Source of the DNA: a virus
IMG/VR virus record: IMGVR_UViG_3300034093_002579
Coordinates: 1-64,000 of that record
Strand: one strand, 5' to 3'
DNA length: 64,000 bases
Part shown: positions 1-6,421 of the stretch, in pieces
How the letters are laid out: each line of letters begins with the position of its first letter
How positions within the stretch are numbered: position 1 is the stretch's first letter
Program-made: the position numbers and the translations under genes
The notes under the pieces: generated by a model
Told to the model about the DNA's origin: nothing
Databases searched by the model: none
What the model saw: only the letters and a program-made list of their open reading frames with translations

Positions 1-630
1 GCTGAATTATCAGGTAAAGTGAAAGGTTTATTCCCATCTTTCTTACGTAAGACTGATGAGGAAAGAGTTCAAAACTTGACAAAAGAATATGAACAATACA
101 AATCATTAGGTCGTAAATTTTACGTAACAGAAAAATTGGATGGTTCTTCCGCAACGTTCTACTACAATGATGGGGTATTTGGCGTTTGTTCTAGAAATTT
201 GGAATTACTTGAGACTGAAGGTAATACTTTTTGGAAAGTTGCTCGTGAATTAGATTTGGAAAATAAAATGAGAGACTTTGGTGTTAATATCTCACTTCAA
301 GGGGAATTAATTGGTGAAGGTATTCAAGGGAATCCTTACAAAATAAAAGGTCAAACTGTGAAATTTTTTAATTTGTTTGACATTGATTTACAAGTATACC
401 ATTCTTTGGCTCATTTAGATAGAGCTCTCGGTATTATGGGGATTAAAATGGTTCCAATTGTTGATGAGTTTTTCGTATTACCTGACACTATTGAAGAGTT
501 ATTGAAATACGCCGAAGACAAATCTGTGTTGAATTCAAAATTTGATAGAGAAGGGGTTGTTATTCGTTCTAATGATAGAACAATCAGTTTCAAAGTTATC
601 AGTAATAAATTCTTATTAAACGAGAAGTAA
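1..630 (+). CDS. RNA ligase, Rnl2-like family (5' end outside window)
   Basis: Probable ATP-dependent RNA ligase, sealing RNA nicks or breaks through a covalent lysyl-AMP. The reading frame is open from base 1 and no good start is visible, so the N-terminus lies outside the window; a GTG at 19 is only an internal codon. Nucleotidyltransferase motifs appear in order: motif I EKLDGSS (lysine about 39 codons after base 19), motif III LQGELIGEG, IIIa FNLFDID, motif IV REGVVIRS and motif V SFKVISNKF. This order and the Ser-Ser after KxDG fit the Rnl2/DRB0094-type ligases rather than Rnl1. The stop overlaps the start of the next gene by one base (TAATG), so the two are translationally coupled. Phage RNA ligases typically repair tRNAs cut by host defence nucleases; that role is inferred here. 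Confidence 0.85.
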   Translation, partial: AELSGKVKGLFPSFLRKTDEERVQNLTKEYEQYKSLGRKFYVTEKLDGSSATFYYNDGVFGVCSRNLELLETEGNTFWKVARELDLENKMRDFGVNISLQGELIGEGIQGNPYKIKGQTVKFFNLFDIDLQVYHSLAHLDRALGIMGIKMVPIVDEFFVLPDTIEELLKYAEDKSVLNSKFDREGVVIRSNDRTISFKVISNKFLLNEK

Positions 631-848
631 TGGAAGAGAAGAAAATAAGAAAAACTATAATTCACGAGGAACTTAATGAGAAACAACAGGAAATGTATGA
701 TGAATGGTTATTACACATTAAAGCAATTTATGGTGAATATGGTGCATTCACTTGGAAAGTAACCCCAACAGGAATTGGGAGTGGTCTTGTGGTTTATAGT
801 CACAAAACAAAAACAGAATTAGATTTAACCGACGTTGATAGTTGGTAA
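630..848 (+). CDS. Small hypothetical protein, 72 aa
   Basis: Not recognised. The start ATG shares one base with the stop of the upstream RNA ligase gene, so it is almost certainly co-translated with it. The product is charged at its N-terminus (EEKKIRK), followed by a helical segment and a short beta-like stretch (GIGSGLVVYSHKTKTELDL). No signal peptide, membrane segment or metal motif is seen. A host-like promoter for the following ligase starts in its last codons. Position between two RNA ligases suggests, but does not prove, an RNA-repair or infection-stage role. Confidence 0.65.
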   Translation: MEEKKIRKTIIHEELNEKQQEMYDEWLLHIKAIYGEYGAFTWKVTPTGIGSGLVVYSHKTKTELDLTDVDSW

Positions 849-871
849 TTAATAAAAAAGTATTACCTTTG
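842..871 (+). promoter_or_regulatory. Bacteroidota-type promoter, leaderless spacing
   Basis: TTG at 842-844, a 19-base spacer, then TACCTTTG at 864-871. This matches the TTTG-N19/20-TAnnTTTG form used by the primary sigma factor of Bacteroidota. Only four bases separate the -7 box from the ATG at 876, so the mRNA is predicted to be leaderless or nearly so. Confidence 0.8.
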
Positions 872-875
872 TGGT

Positions 876-1958
876 ATGTTAGAAAGATTGAACAAATATT
901 ATGATGAGGGTTTGGTACAAAAACAATCGCACCCAACCCTTCCTTTAACTATATGGAACTACACTCCAAAAGTACAATATGGGGTGACTGGTGACCAATA
1001 TAAGTTATGGGATGATATCACTGTGCAATGCCGAGGTTTAGTTACCGATGATAACGGAGTTGTGGTTGCAAGACCATTTAAAAAATTCTTTAACATAGAA
1101 GAAAACCGACATACCTCAACTTCAGATTTTGAAGTATATGAAAAAATGGACGGTTCTTTAGGAATCCTATTCAACTATAAAGGAGAATGGGTTCTTGCAA
1201 CTCGTGGTTCTTTCACTTCTGACCAGGCGGTTAAAGGTACTGAGTTACTTCAGAAATACGACTATAATAAATTACATTCTGATTACACTTATTTGTTTGA
1301 GATAATCTATCCTGAAAACAGAATAGTTTGTTCTTATGATTTTGAGGATTTAGTTTTATTAGGGATGATACACACTGAAAGTGGTGTTGAGGTTGATATC
1401 CATTTAGGTAATAATAACGATGTTAGGTTTAAAAATTTATTAAATAATCTTGAGTTAAACATTGTTAAAAAATACGACGGTATCAAAGATTATACTTTTT
1501 TGAAACGTATGATAGCAGATTCTAAAGAGGGTTTTGTTGTTAGATTTTCAAATGGTAATAGGATGAAAATAAAAGGTGAAGAATACCTTCGTCTTCATAA
1601 AATAATGACTAACGTATCTACAACTGCGGTTTGGGAAGTTTTAAGTTCTGGTGGTGATATGGAGGAAATAATAAAAGATGTTCCTGATGAGTTCTACAAG
1701 AAAATAAAAATGTATGTTCAGGAACTGAATTATCAGTTTTATCGTTATTCAGAATATGCTGGTAAGACTCATGATTATTTCCGATACGGTAAGTATGGTG
1801 ATAACGAAAAAGAATATAGTAAAAAAGAATTTGCAGAACATTTGGTAAAATGTGATGTTCATCCTAAAGTAAAATCTATCTGTTTTGCTATGTGGGACCA
1901 AAAACCATATGACCATATCATATGGAATTTACTCAAACCAAAGTTTGAAAAACTATAA
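876..1958 (+). CDS. rnlA: RNA ligase, T4 Rnl1-like
   Basis: Probable ATP-dependent RNA ligase of the T4 Rnl1 family, which joins 3'-OH and 5'-phosphate RNA ends, classically in tRNA anticodon-loop repair. Length is 360 aa against 374 for T4 Rnl1. Motif I is YEKMDGSLG with the adenylated lysine near residue 90 (99 in T4). An upstream CRGLV/ARPFKKFFN block, ATRGSF, YLFEIIYPENRIV, EGFVVRF and the motif V-like MKIKGEEYLRLH follow in the family order. It has its own host-like promoter four bases before the ATG and a strong terminator directly after the stop, so it can be expressed alone. A second ligase of another family lies just upstream. No polynucleotide kinase/phosphatase partner is visible in the window. 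Confidence 0.88.
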   Translation: MLERLNKYYDEGLVQKQSHPTLPLTIWNYTPKVQYGVTGDQYKLWDDITVQCRGLVTDDNGVVVARPFKKFFNIEENRHTSTSDFEVYEKMDGSLGILFNYKGEWVLATRGSFTSDQAVKGTELLQKYDYNKLHSDYTYLFEIIYPENRIVCSYDFEDLVLLGMIHTESGVEVDIHLGNNNDVRFKNLLNNLELNIVKKYDGIKDYTFLKRMIADSKEGFVVRFSNGNRMKIKGEEYLRLHKIMTNVSTTAVWEVLSSGGDMEEIIKDVPDEFYKKIKMYVQELNYQFYRYSEYAGKTHDYFRYGKYGDNEKEYSKKEFAEHLVKCDVHPKVKSICFAMWDQKPYDHIIWNLLKPKFEKL

Positions 1959-1986
1959 AACACGACATAAAGTCGTGTTTTTTTTT
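1959..1986 (+). terminator. Rho-independent terminator after rnlA
   Basis: An 8-bp stem AACACGAC/GTCGTGTT with loop ATAAA is followed by a run of T to 1986. It starts at the stop codon of the Rnl1-like gene. Confidence 0.88.
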
Positions 1987-1994
1987 GTTATCAT

Positions 1995-2003
1995 TATATT
2001 TAT
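1995..2003 (+). promoter_or_regulatory. Late-type promoter motif TATATTTAT
   Basis: TATATTTATTA lies 18 bases before the ATG at 2022, right after the rnlA terminator. It is one copy of the motif found before most virion genes of this window. Confidence 0.6.
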
Positions 2004-2021
2004 TATAAAAAATTATTGCTA

Positions 2022-2627
2022 ATGTCAACAGAAGTTATTGTAGCGTTTATAACAGGTGTATTAGGTCCAGTTATTCTTCTATACGCAAAAAACAAATTTG
2101 AGAAGAACAAAGAAAAACCTGATATGGTTAAAGAAGCACTACAAGTTAGTGAATTGATTACCTCAAAGATTGAACACATCAAAGAAGAATTCAAAGCCGA
2201 TAGAGTTTGGATTACTCAATTCCATAATGGAGGTCACTTTTACCCCACGGGTAAATCAATGGCAAAATTCAGTGTTATTTATGAATCTGTCGCACCATCA
2301 GTAAATTCAATCCAATTAAATTTTCAAAATATCCCTGTTAATTTATTTAGTAAGTCTATTAATCAATTATATGAAAATGATGTAATTGAAATTTCTGACT
2401 TTAAAGACGATACAATCTCAACATTTGGTTTAAAATATATTGCTGAAGATACAGGATGCAAATCAGGTTTCTTATTTGCAATTAAAACCATTGACGATAA
2501 ATTCATTGGTACTTTAGGTATTGATTATACTAAAAGAAAAACAAAACTTGATATGGAATCTATAAATCACCTACAAGTTCATGCAACCGCAATCGGTGGA
2601 GTTCTTATGGGTCACCTAAACGGGTAA
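2022..2627 (+). CDS. Membrane-anchored GAF-like protein
   Basis: Function unknown. The first roughly 20 residues (EVIVAFITGVLGPVILLYA) form one membrane segment, followed by a Lys/Glu-rich linker (KNKFEKNKEKPD), a helix, and a domain with WITQFHNGGHFYPTGKSMAKFSV and a later SGFLFAIKTIDDKFIGTLGIDY block. That layout, ending in a helix, resembles a GAF sensor domain. The start is placed at ATG 2022 rather than the in-frame TTG six bases upstream. The late-type motif 18 bases upstream and the following peptidase genes suggest late expression. A GAF-like domain held at the inner membrane could act in lysis timing or signalling; this is speculation. Confidence 0.6.
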   Translation: MSTEVIVAFITGVLGPVILLYAKNKFEKNKEKPDMVKEALQVSELITSKIEHIKEEFKADRVWITQFHNGGHFYPTGKSMAKFSVIYESVAPSVNSIQLNFQNIPVNLFSKSINQLYENDVIEISDFKDDTISTFGLKYIAEDTGCKSGFLFAIKTIDDKFIGTLGIDYTKRKTKLDMESINHLQVHATAIGGVLMGHLNG

Positions 2628-2643
2628 CAATTCCGAATCTCAT

Positions 2644-2652
2644 TATATTTAT
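2644..2652 (+). promoter_or_regulatory. Late-type promoter motif TATATTTAT
   Basis: TATATTTATTA ends only four bases before the ATG at 2657, implying a leaderless or very short-leader transcript if it acts as a promoter. Confidence 0.6.
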
Positions 2653-2656
2653 TAAG

Positions 2657-3325
2657 ATGAGACGATTCCTAAACGAAACTTTACAAACACCAAACCCTTC
2701 AGATTATACTAATACTGACTTCAAACCATTTGTTGTTGGTAGAAGTAATCCGTTATCGGATAAGATAAATCCATCCTTATTGAAGGATGTTGATACCGCA
2801 GCCAAAAAAGCCAATGTTAAGGTTAGTATTACAACCGCAGTTAGTGGCCACGATAAAGGTTCTCGACATGAAAAAGGTTTAGCCGTTGATATTGCGATGG
2901 TTAATGGACAAGGTTTTGGTAGTGAAAAAGCCGCAAAACAAAAAGGTATTTACGATGATATTATGAGATTTGTCTCTGAATTAGAGAGTCTTGGGTATGT
3001 TAAGAATAGTGAATCAGGTAATGATAAAGCGGTTTTAACTTTCGGATTCCCAAACCATCATCACCATGTACACGTCTCAAGAAATTCAGATACAGGGGTA
3101 TCAGATAGTAACGGTAAGGTTTCACCCGAGGTTAAACCCGATTCTCAAAAAACACCTGACTCTGGTGAAAATTATGATAATATTGATTTTGAAAGCTCAT
3201 CAGAGAGTAATAATGTTATTCAAAGTTTTTTAAACCCATTATTAAACACATTAGGTTTTAAAGAAGGAGAAGAACCTACAAATAAATTGGTTGAGGATAT
3301 TAAAAGAATTAAAAATTTATTATAA
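2657..3325 (+). CDS. M15-like peptidase (cell-wall endopeptidase)
   Basis: Likely zinc D,D-peptidase of the M15 type that cuts peptidoglycan peptides, as an endolysin or virion lysin. The zinc signature is SRHEKGLAVDIA (His about 71, Asp about 78) and HHHHVHVS (His about 137-139), matching the SxHxxGxAxD...HxH pattern. The catalytic domain spans about residues 25-145, followed by a low-complexity linker and a C-terminal tail FLNPLLNTLGFK plus a basic helix. That tail recurs at the end of the 11417-12712 product. The N-terminus MRRFLNETL resembles a short capsid-targeting peptide with an LNE cleavage site. No signal peptide is visible. The stop overlaps the next start by one base. Confidence 0.75.
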   Translation: MRRFLNETLQTPNPSDYTNTDFKPFVVGRSNPLSDKINPSLLKDVDTAAKKANVKVSITTAVSGHDKGSRHEKGLAVDIAMVNGQGFGSEKAAKQKGIYDDIMRFVSELESLGYVKNSESGNDKAVLTFGFPNHHHHVHVSRNSDTGVSDSNGKVSPEVKPDSQKTPDSGENYDNIDFESSSESNNVIQSFLNPLLNTLGFKEGEEPTNKLVEDIKRIKNLL

Positions 3326-3948
3326 TGGAAAGATTTATTAATCCAGCACCATACGGTAATATGAAATCATCAATAATGTCAAAATCTGTTGATTTAATTT
3401 CATACCCAAATTCAAAATTAATAAATCCATATGATGGTGTTATTGTTTTTGACAGAACTCCTTCTTGTGAAAACTTAATTAAAATTAAACATGAGTTTAA
3501 TGGTGATAATGTATATTCTGAATTTTGTAATGTTGGTAAGTCATTTGTTTCACCAGGAGATAGAATAAAACAAGGTCAAATTATTGGACATTTCACTGAC
3601 GATAGAATTGGGTACTCAATTAAAAACGATGATGATAAAAAATTAGACGTGTCAAAATATATGGAAGGGTTTAAACCTAAAAAAGAAGACTCTAAAAAAG
3701 AGGGACCAAAAAAAGAAGACCCTAAAAAAGAAGACCCTAAAAAAGAGATTAATAAAATTGATGTCGGTAATAAAGACGTTGGTTCTGGTAATATATTCTT
3801 AGATACTTTACTATCCCCATTTTCAATCGCAAATGATATTACAAGTGGTGTTGGTAAAGAGATTAAGAAATCCTTTAAAGAAGATTACGGTGGTAATAAA
3901 AGACTTACAGAACAAATAGATAAGATTAAAAAAATTATAAAGCATTAA
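3325..3948 (+). CDS. M23-like (degenerate) protein with Lys-rich linker
   Basis: The first 115 residues resemble the beta-sheet core of M23/lysostaphin-type peptidases: PYDGVIVFD, LIKIKHEF, VSPGDRIKQGQIIGHF. However, the HxxxD zinc motif is absent, and the usual terminal HxH strand is replaced by RIGYSIKN. It is therefore probably catalytically dead and may bind cell wall or be structural. A linker with repeated KKEDPKKEDP follows, then an amphipathic C-terminal region (FLDTLLSPFSI...KIKKIIKH) related to the tails of the M15 and M23 proteins of this phage. It is coupled to the upstream M15 gene by a one-base overlap and closed by a terminator. Confidence 0.55.
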   Translation: MERFINPAPYGNMKSSIMSKSVDLISYPNSKLINPYDGVIVFDRTPSCENLIKIKHEFNGDNVYSEFCNVGKSFVSPGDRIKQGQIIGHFTDDRIGYSIKNDDDKKLDVSKYMEGFKPKKEDSKKEGPKKEDPKKEDPKKEINKIDVGNKDVGSGNIFLDTLLSPFSIANDITSGVGKEIKKSFKEDYGGNKRLTEQIDKIKKIIKH

Positions 3949-3950
3949 AA

Positions 3951-3974
3951 AACCCCCTTTTCAGGGGGTTTTGT
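3951..3974. terminator. Bidirectional terminator
   Basis: AACCCCC/GGGGGTT stem with a 6-base loop, A-run upstream and T-run downstream. It can end the plus-strand 3325-3948 gene and the minus-strand lipoprotein gene. Confidence 0.85.
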
Positions 3975-3977
3975 TTT

Positions 3978-4160
3978 TTACTTAACAGATTGAACTGAAG
4001 TGGTGTCTACTAAAGTAGAGTCTACACTGATTTTAGTTGAGTCTGTGGCTACAGATGTACTGTCTGCCGTTGTTAGAGTTTCCTCAGTTTGAGTTGATTG
4101 TCCACAAGATACCATCATCATTGTTCCTGTAACCAACATAGCGAAAATTACTTTTTTCAT
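3978..4160 (-). CDS. Small putative lipoprotein, 60 aa
   Basis: Short secreted lipoprotein. The N-terminus MKKVIFAMLVTGTMMMVSC is a typical lipoprotein signal ending in a lipobox with Cys about 19. The mature part is only about 40 residues, very rich in Thr/Ser/Asp (TTADSTSVATDSTKIS), and looks like an unstructured stalk. Phage lipoproteins of this size often act in superinfection exclusion by blocking receptors or DNA entry; that role is inferred only from size and topology. A CTATTTAT motif lies 23 bases upstream on the same strand. It is transcribed away from the large RNA locus. Confidence 0.65.
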   Translation of the reverse strand: MKKVIFAMLVTGTMMMVSCGQSTQTEETLTTADSTSVATDSTKISVDSTLVDTTSVQSVK

Positions 4161-4183
4161 GTTATATTTGTTTTTATTGATAA

Positions 4184-4191
4184 ATAAATAG
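4184..4191 (-). promoter_or_regulatory. Possible late-type motif before lipoprotein gene
   Basis: On the minus strand CTATTTATTTATC stands 23 bases upstream of the lipoprotein start. It fits the late-type consensus loosely. Confidence 0.35.
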
Positions 4192-4253
4192 GTGATTGTT
4201 GACGTAAAATCAACTTATACTTTAAAATAATTCAGATTTTCTTAACAAAGTAC

Positions 4254-4262
4254 AATATTTAT
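4254..4262 (+). promoter_or_regulatory. Late-type motif upstream of giant RNA
   Basis: AATATTTATATAA lies on the plus strand ahead of the three host-like promoters of the large RNA. It would allow late transcription of the same RNA. Confidence 0.45.
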
Positions 4263-4293
4263 ATAAAAAATAAAAAAATATACTGTTTAGGTA

Positions 4294-4323
4294 TTGTCAG
4301 AACAGTTTTTTTTATTATCTTTG
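4294..4323 (+). promoter_or_regulatory. Promoter P1 of giant RNA locus
   Basis: TTG at 4294-4296, a 19-base spacer, and TATCTTTG at 4316-4323: a full Bacteroidota-type promoter. No open reading frame follows. Confidence 0.75.
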
Positions 4324-4400
4324 TAAAACAATTCGGGGTTAGGTTGACAATCTGTTATAAAATCGTGGTTTCCTAAGACTGAAAAAAAAAACAAAAAAAA

Positions 4401-4443
4401 GATTTGGTAAATCGAAAAACTTTACCTACCTTTGTACAACAAA
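4401..4443 (+). repeat. Promoter-bearing direct repeat, copy 1 (P2)
   Basis: A 43-base unit repeated at 4492-4534 with about three mismatches, offset 91 bases. It contains TTTG at 4403-4406, a 20-base spacer and TACCTTTG at 4427-4434, i.e. promoter P2. Duplication of a strong promoter is typical of highly expressed stable RNAs. Confidence 0.8.
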
Positions 4444-4475
4444 AGAGATAGACAACGATTCAGATACAAATCTCT
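4444..4475 (+). ncRNA. Leader hairpin with ACGATTCAGATAC loop
   Basis: AGAGAT (4444-4449) pairs with ATCTCT (4470-4475), leaving a 20-base loop with ACGATTCAGATAC at 4455-4467. The same 13 bases occur in a hairpin loop of the small RNA at 27147-27259 on the minus strand. It lies in transcripts from P1 and P2 but not P3. Confidence 0.5.
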
Positions 4476-4491
4476 AAAAAAAATAAAAAAA

Positions 4492-4534
4492 GATTTGGTA
4501 AATCAAAAAAGTTTACCTACCTTTGTAAAACAAA
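4492..4534 (+). repeat. Promoter-bearing direct repeat, copy 2 (P3)
   Basis: Second copy of the 43-base unit, with TTTG at 4494-4497, a 20-base spacer and TACCTTTG at 4518-4525, i.e. promoter P3. The transcript would start near 4530 and run into the giant RNA. Confidence 0.8.
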
Positions 4535-4552
4535 TCGGAAACGTCCGAAGAA

Positions 4553-4563
4553 GTTCTTTGACA
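4553..4563 (+). promoter_or_regulatory. boxA-like antitermination element
   Basis: AGTTCTTTGACA (4552-4563) matches E. coli rrn boxA TGCTCTTTAACA at 9 of 12 positions, and resembles the leader found before Bacteroidota rRNA genes. Its place about 25 bases after the start of a long untranslated RNA is what NusB/S10-type antitermination would need. Confidence 0.5.
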
Positions 4564-5829
4564 TATTATTATCCATTATAACACTTCGGTGTTGTATAAA
4601 CGATAATCGGCCGTATATGGTCGTTAAATAAACCTCGAAAGGGGGATAAAGTGAAATCATAAGTGTTAATGGTTTTGCGGTTCGGGTAACCGAACTCGAG
4701 TATACAAGTGGGATATCAGTGAGCCTGTAGTACCGAGGATAACTTCGTAGGGAAATGGAAAACTGAACGGGCAATGTGGATTGTCAGTTTGAGGTGGGAA
4801 CACCAATAAGAATAACCCATAGGAATCAAGTGAGAAGTGTACTCCAAATACACAATTGCGGGTTCCAATATAAGAGGTGACTTAAAACCGAAGGGATTAA
4901 CCTGAAGGTAAGATAGAGAACGAATGGTGTCGCTACTATCCTTACCACAGACCCACCAAGGTCTTGGTACGAAGTAATCTTAAAATATGAGAGTGGGGAC
5001 ACTCTACCGAGTAGACAAGTATCTTGTTGTTCAAAAGATAACGAGGCTTAAGACGGACCTCTACTTGGAATCATCCACAACACAAAACTTATACTAAATT
5101 TAAGTAAAACTAAAAGACATATAAGCAAAAGTGTTCGTCAGGTTTTGATGAAAGTCGCCTACATAGTCATGAGTTGTTCATGGCATACTGAGACCGCAAG
5201 TCGATGTATATTGTTACCAAAAACCTCCAAGGAGTCGAATCCTGAGTCAGTTCGCAAGATTGAAGAGAGTAGAGTAGTAATAGAGTAGTTAAAACCTTAA
5301 GGAGTGATTGGTCTAACCAATCGGCGATGAGAGTTACCATTCAAAAGATGGTGGAAATGAAGGGAACCAAATAATCCTTCTAAAGATTCTCACAAAACGG
5401 TGTATTCTCAGCCTTTAGCCAACCAAAACTATGAAAACAGTGACTCCAATACAGAGAAAAGAGGTAATTACGGTATATTCCTCAAGGTAATGAGTTTAAA
5501 CTTTCCCTTAAAAAAGTCCCATAGAGTGTGTGTTTTTGGTTTTATACTATGTTACAACCTTTATCTGCTCTGATTGATAAATACAAAAAACTAGTGTGTT
5601 TGTGTCAAGACAAGACATCTTCGCTAAAAGATAAAAAACGTCAACACCGATATTCTTAGGTTGTGGATTTTTGTGATAACCACAGGTTTTTTATAGGTGT
5701 CTAAATAAGTAAAAAACCAAAAAACATAGACGTTTAGGTCGCGGATATTCACCTCACGATAGAAGGTCCCATTCGGTGTCACAAACTGATGGAGTGGTTA
5801 AGGTTGTACCACTGAGTAAAAAGCCCAAC

Positions 5830-5862
5830 GGGAATAACATGACGATGTTATTCCCTTTTTTT
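5830..5862 (+). terminator. Terminator of giant RNA
   Basis: GGGAATAACAT, loop GACG, ATGTTATTCCC, then seven T. A perfect 11-bp stem with U-tract that defines the RNA 3' end. Confidence 0.92.
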
Positions 5863-5913
5863 ATGCACTAAAATATAATAATCATACAACACTAATCTAT
5901 AATTTTAACGCAT

Positions 5914-5940
5914 AAAAAAACCCCATCCGAAGATGAGGTT
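5914..5940 (-). terminator. Terminator after tmRNA
   Basis: On the minus strand AACCTCATC, loop TTCG, GATGGGGTT, then a T-run, immediately after the tmRNA 3' end. Confidence 0.85.
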
Positions 5941-5947
5941 TAATGAG

Positions 5948-6333
5948 TGGAGGTAGAGGGGTTCGAACCCTCGTGTTGTACACCTTACCTATTAAGGACT
6001 ACACGCTTAGGATAACATTTTCTAATGTTCCAAAAATAGTTAGTTCGTTCTTCACCATCGTAAACTAACAACCAATGGATGACTCGATTTTGGGTTCAGT
6101 CATTTTTCCACCTTTGTATAGACTTCTGTTCCTAGGTTGTATGTCCACCGACCCGTATGGTGTTTCCTATATGTTAGGCAACAACCGCAGCTTCTTCACG
6201 GATTAATCCGATGGTCGCCATTTTGTCTAAAACGTTTCCGTTTACAGTTTACATCCGTAGATTTAAGTGATAGGATACATCTCACTGCGTGCCCCGAATA
6301 ACTAACAATGCCAGTCAATTCCAAGTTACCCCC
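5948..6333 (-). ncRNA. ssrA: tmRNA (SsrA RNA), phage-encoded
   Basis: Transfer-messenger RNA for rescue of stalled ribosomes, about 386 nt. The 5' end GGGGGTAACTTGGAATTGAC matches the tmRNA start consensus. Its first seven bases pair with TACCTCC before the discriminator A at 5948 (one G-U). The T arm is GAGGG-TTCGAAC-CCCTC. CCA is not encoded. A tag frame begins near tmRNA position 89 (GTA AAC GGA AAC...), as in E. coli where it begins at 90, and ends with GAA GAA GCT GCG GTT GTT GCC TAA. The tag is about 21-22 residues, ending IREEAAVVA, much longer than the roughly 10-residue host tags. Downstream sequence can form several hairpins or pseudoknots. It has its own promoter and terminator. 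Confidence 0.9.
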
Positions 6334-6359
6334 ATATGTTAAAGAACTTATTTCTTTTA

Positions 6360-6390
6360 CAAAGATAGTAAAGTTTTACCAATTACCAAA
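6360..6390 (-). promoter_or_regulatory. Promoter of tmRNA
   Basis: On the minus strand TTTG (6387-6390), a 19-base spacer and TATCTTTG (6360-6367), 26 bases ahead of the mature tmRNA 5' end. A textbook Bacteroidota promoter. Confidence 0.82.
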
Positions 6391-6396
6391 CTATTT

Positions 6397-6405
6397 TATA
6401 TTTAT
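6397..6405 (+). promoter_or_regulatory. Late-type promoter motif TATATTTAT
   Basis: TATATTTATATG, 16 bases before the GTG start at 6422, divergent from the tmRNA promoter. Confidence 0.55.
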
Positions 6406-6421
6406 ATGTAAATAAATATTT

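Larger units (their letters stand above)
4526..5862 (+). ncRNA. Giant structured non-coding RNA (about 1.3 kb)
   Basis: No plausible protein gene exists in about 1.3 kb, yet the interval has tandem strong promoters at its 5' end and a perfect 11-bp terminator at its 3' end. It is more GC-rich than its surroundings and full of local hairpins. Examples: TATAACAC-TTCG-GTGTTGTA (UUCG loop, near 4585), GTTCGG-GTAA-CCGAAC (GNRA loop, near 4685), AACTGA/TCAGTT (near 4765), GAGTG-GGGA-CACTC (near 4993), CATGA/TCATG (near 5170), GATTGG/CCAATC (near 5309), ACCAT/ATGGT (near 5337) and GTGGT/ACCAC (near 5795). GTTCTTTGACA at 4553-4563 resembles the rRNA boxA antitermination site. Known giant phage RNAs of this style are GOLLD and ROOL; I cannot assign it to either, and it is longer than both. 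A weak internal terminator-like hairpin with a T-run at 5664-5692 may give a shorter form. Confidence 0.8.

Noticed and set aside
4517-4774. 85-codon minus-strand frame inside the giant RNA
   Set aside because: Antisense to strong promoters and hairpins, odd composition, no start signals.
5662-5693. Hairpin plus T-run as the end of the giant RNA
   Set aside because: Stem is only about five base pairs; the 11-bp stem at 5830 is a much better end, though a minor shorter form remains possible.
4526-5862. Array of tRNAs or an rRNA fragment
   Set aside because: No complete cloverleaf or GGTTCRANNCC T arm was found, and no conserved rRNA core was recognised.
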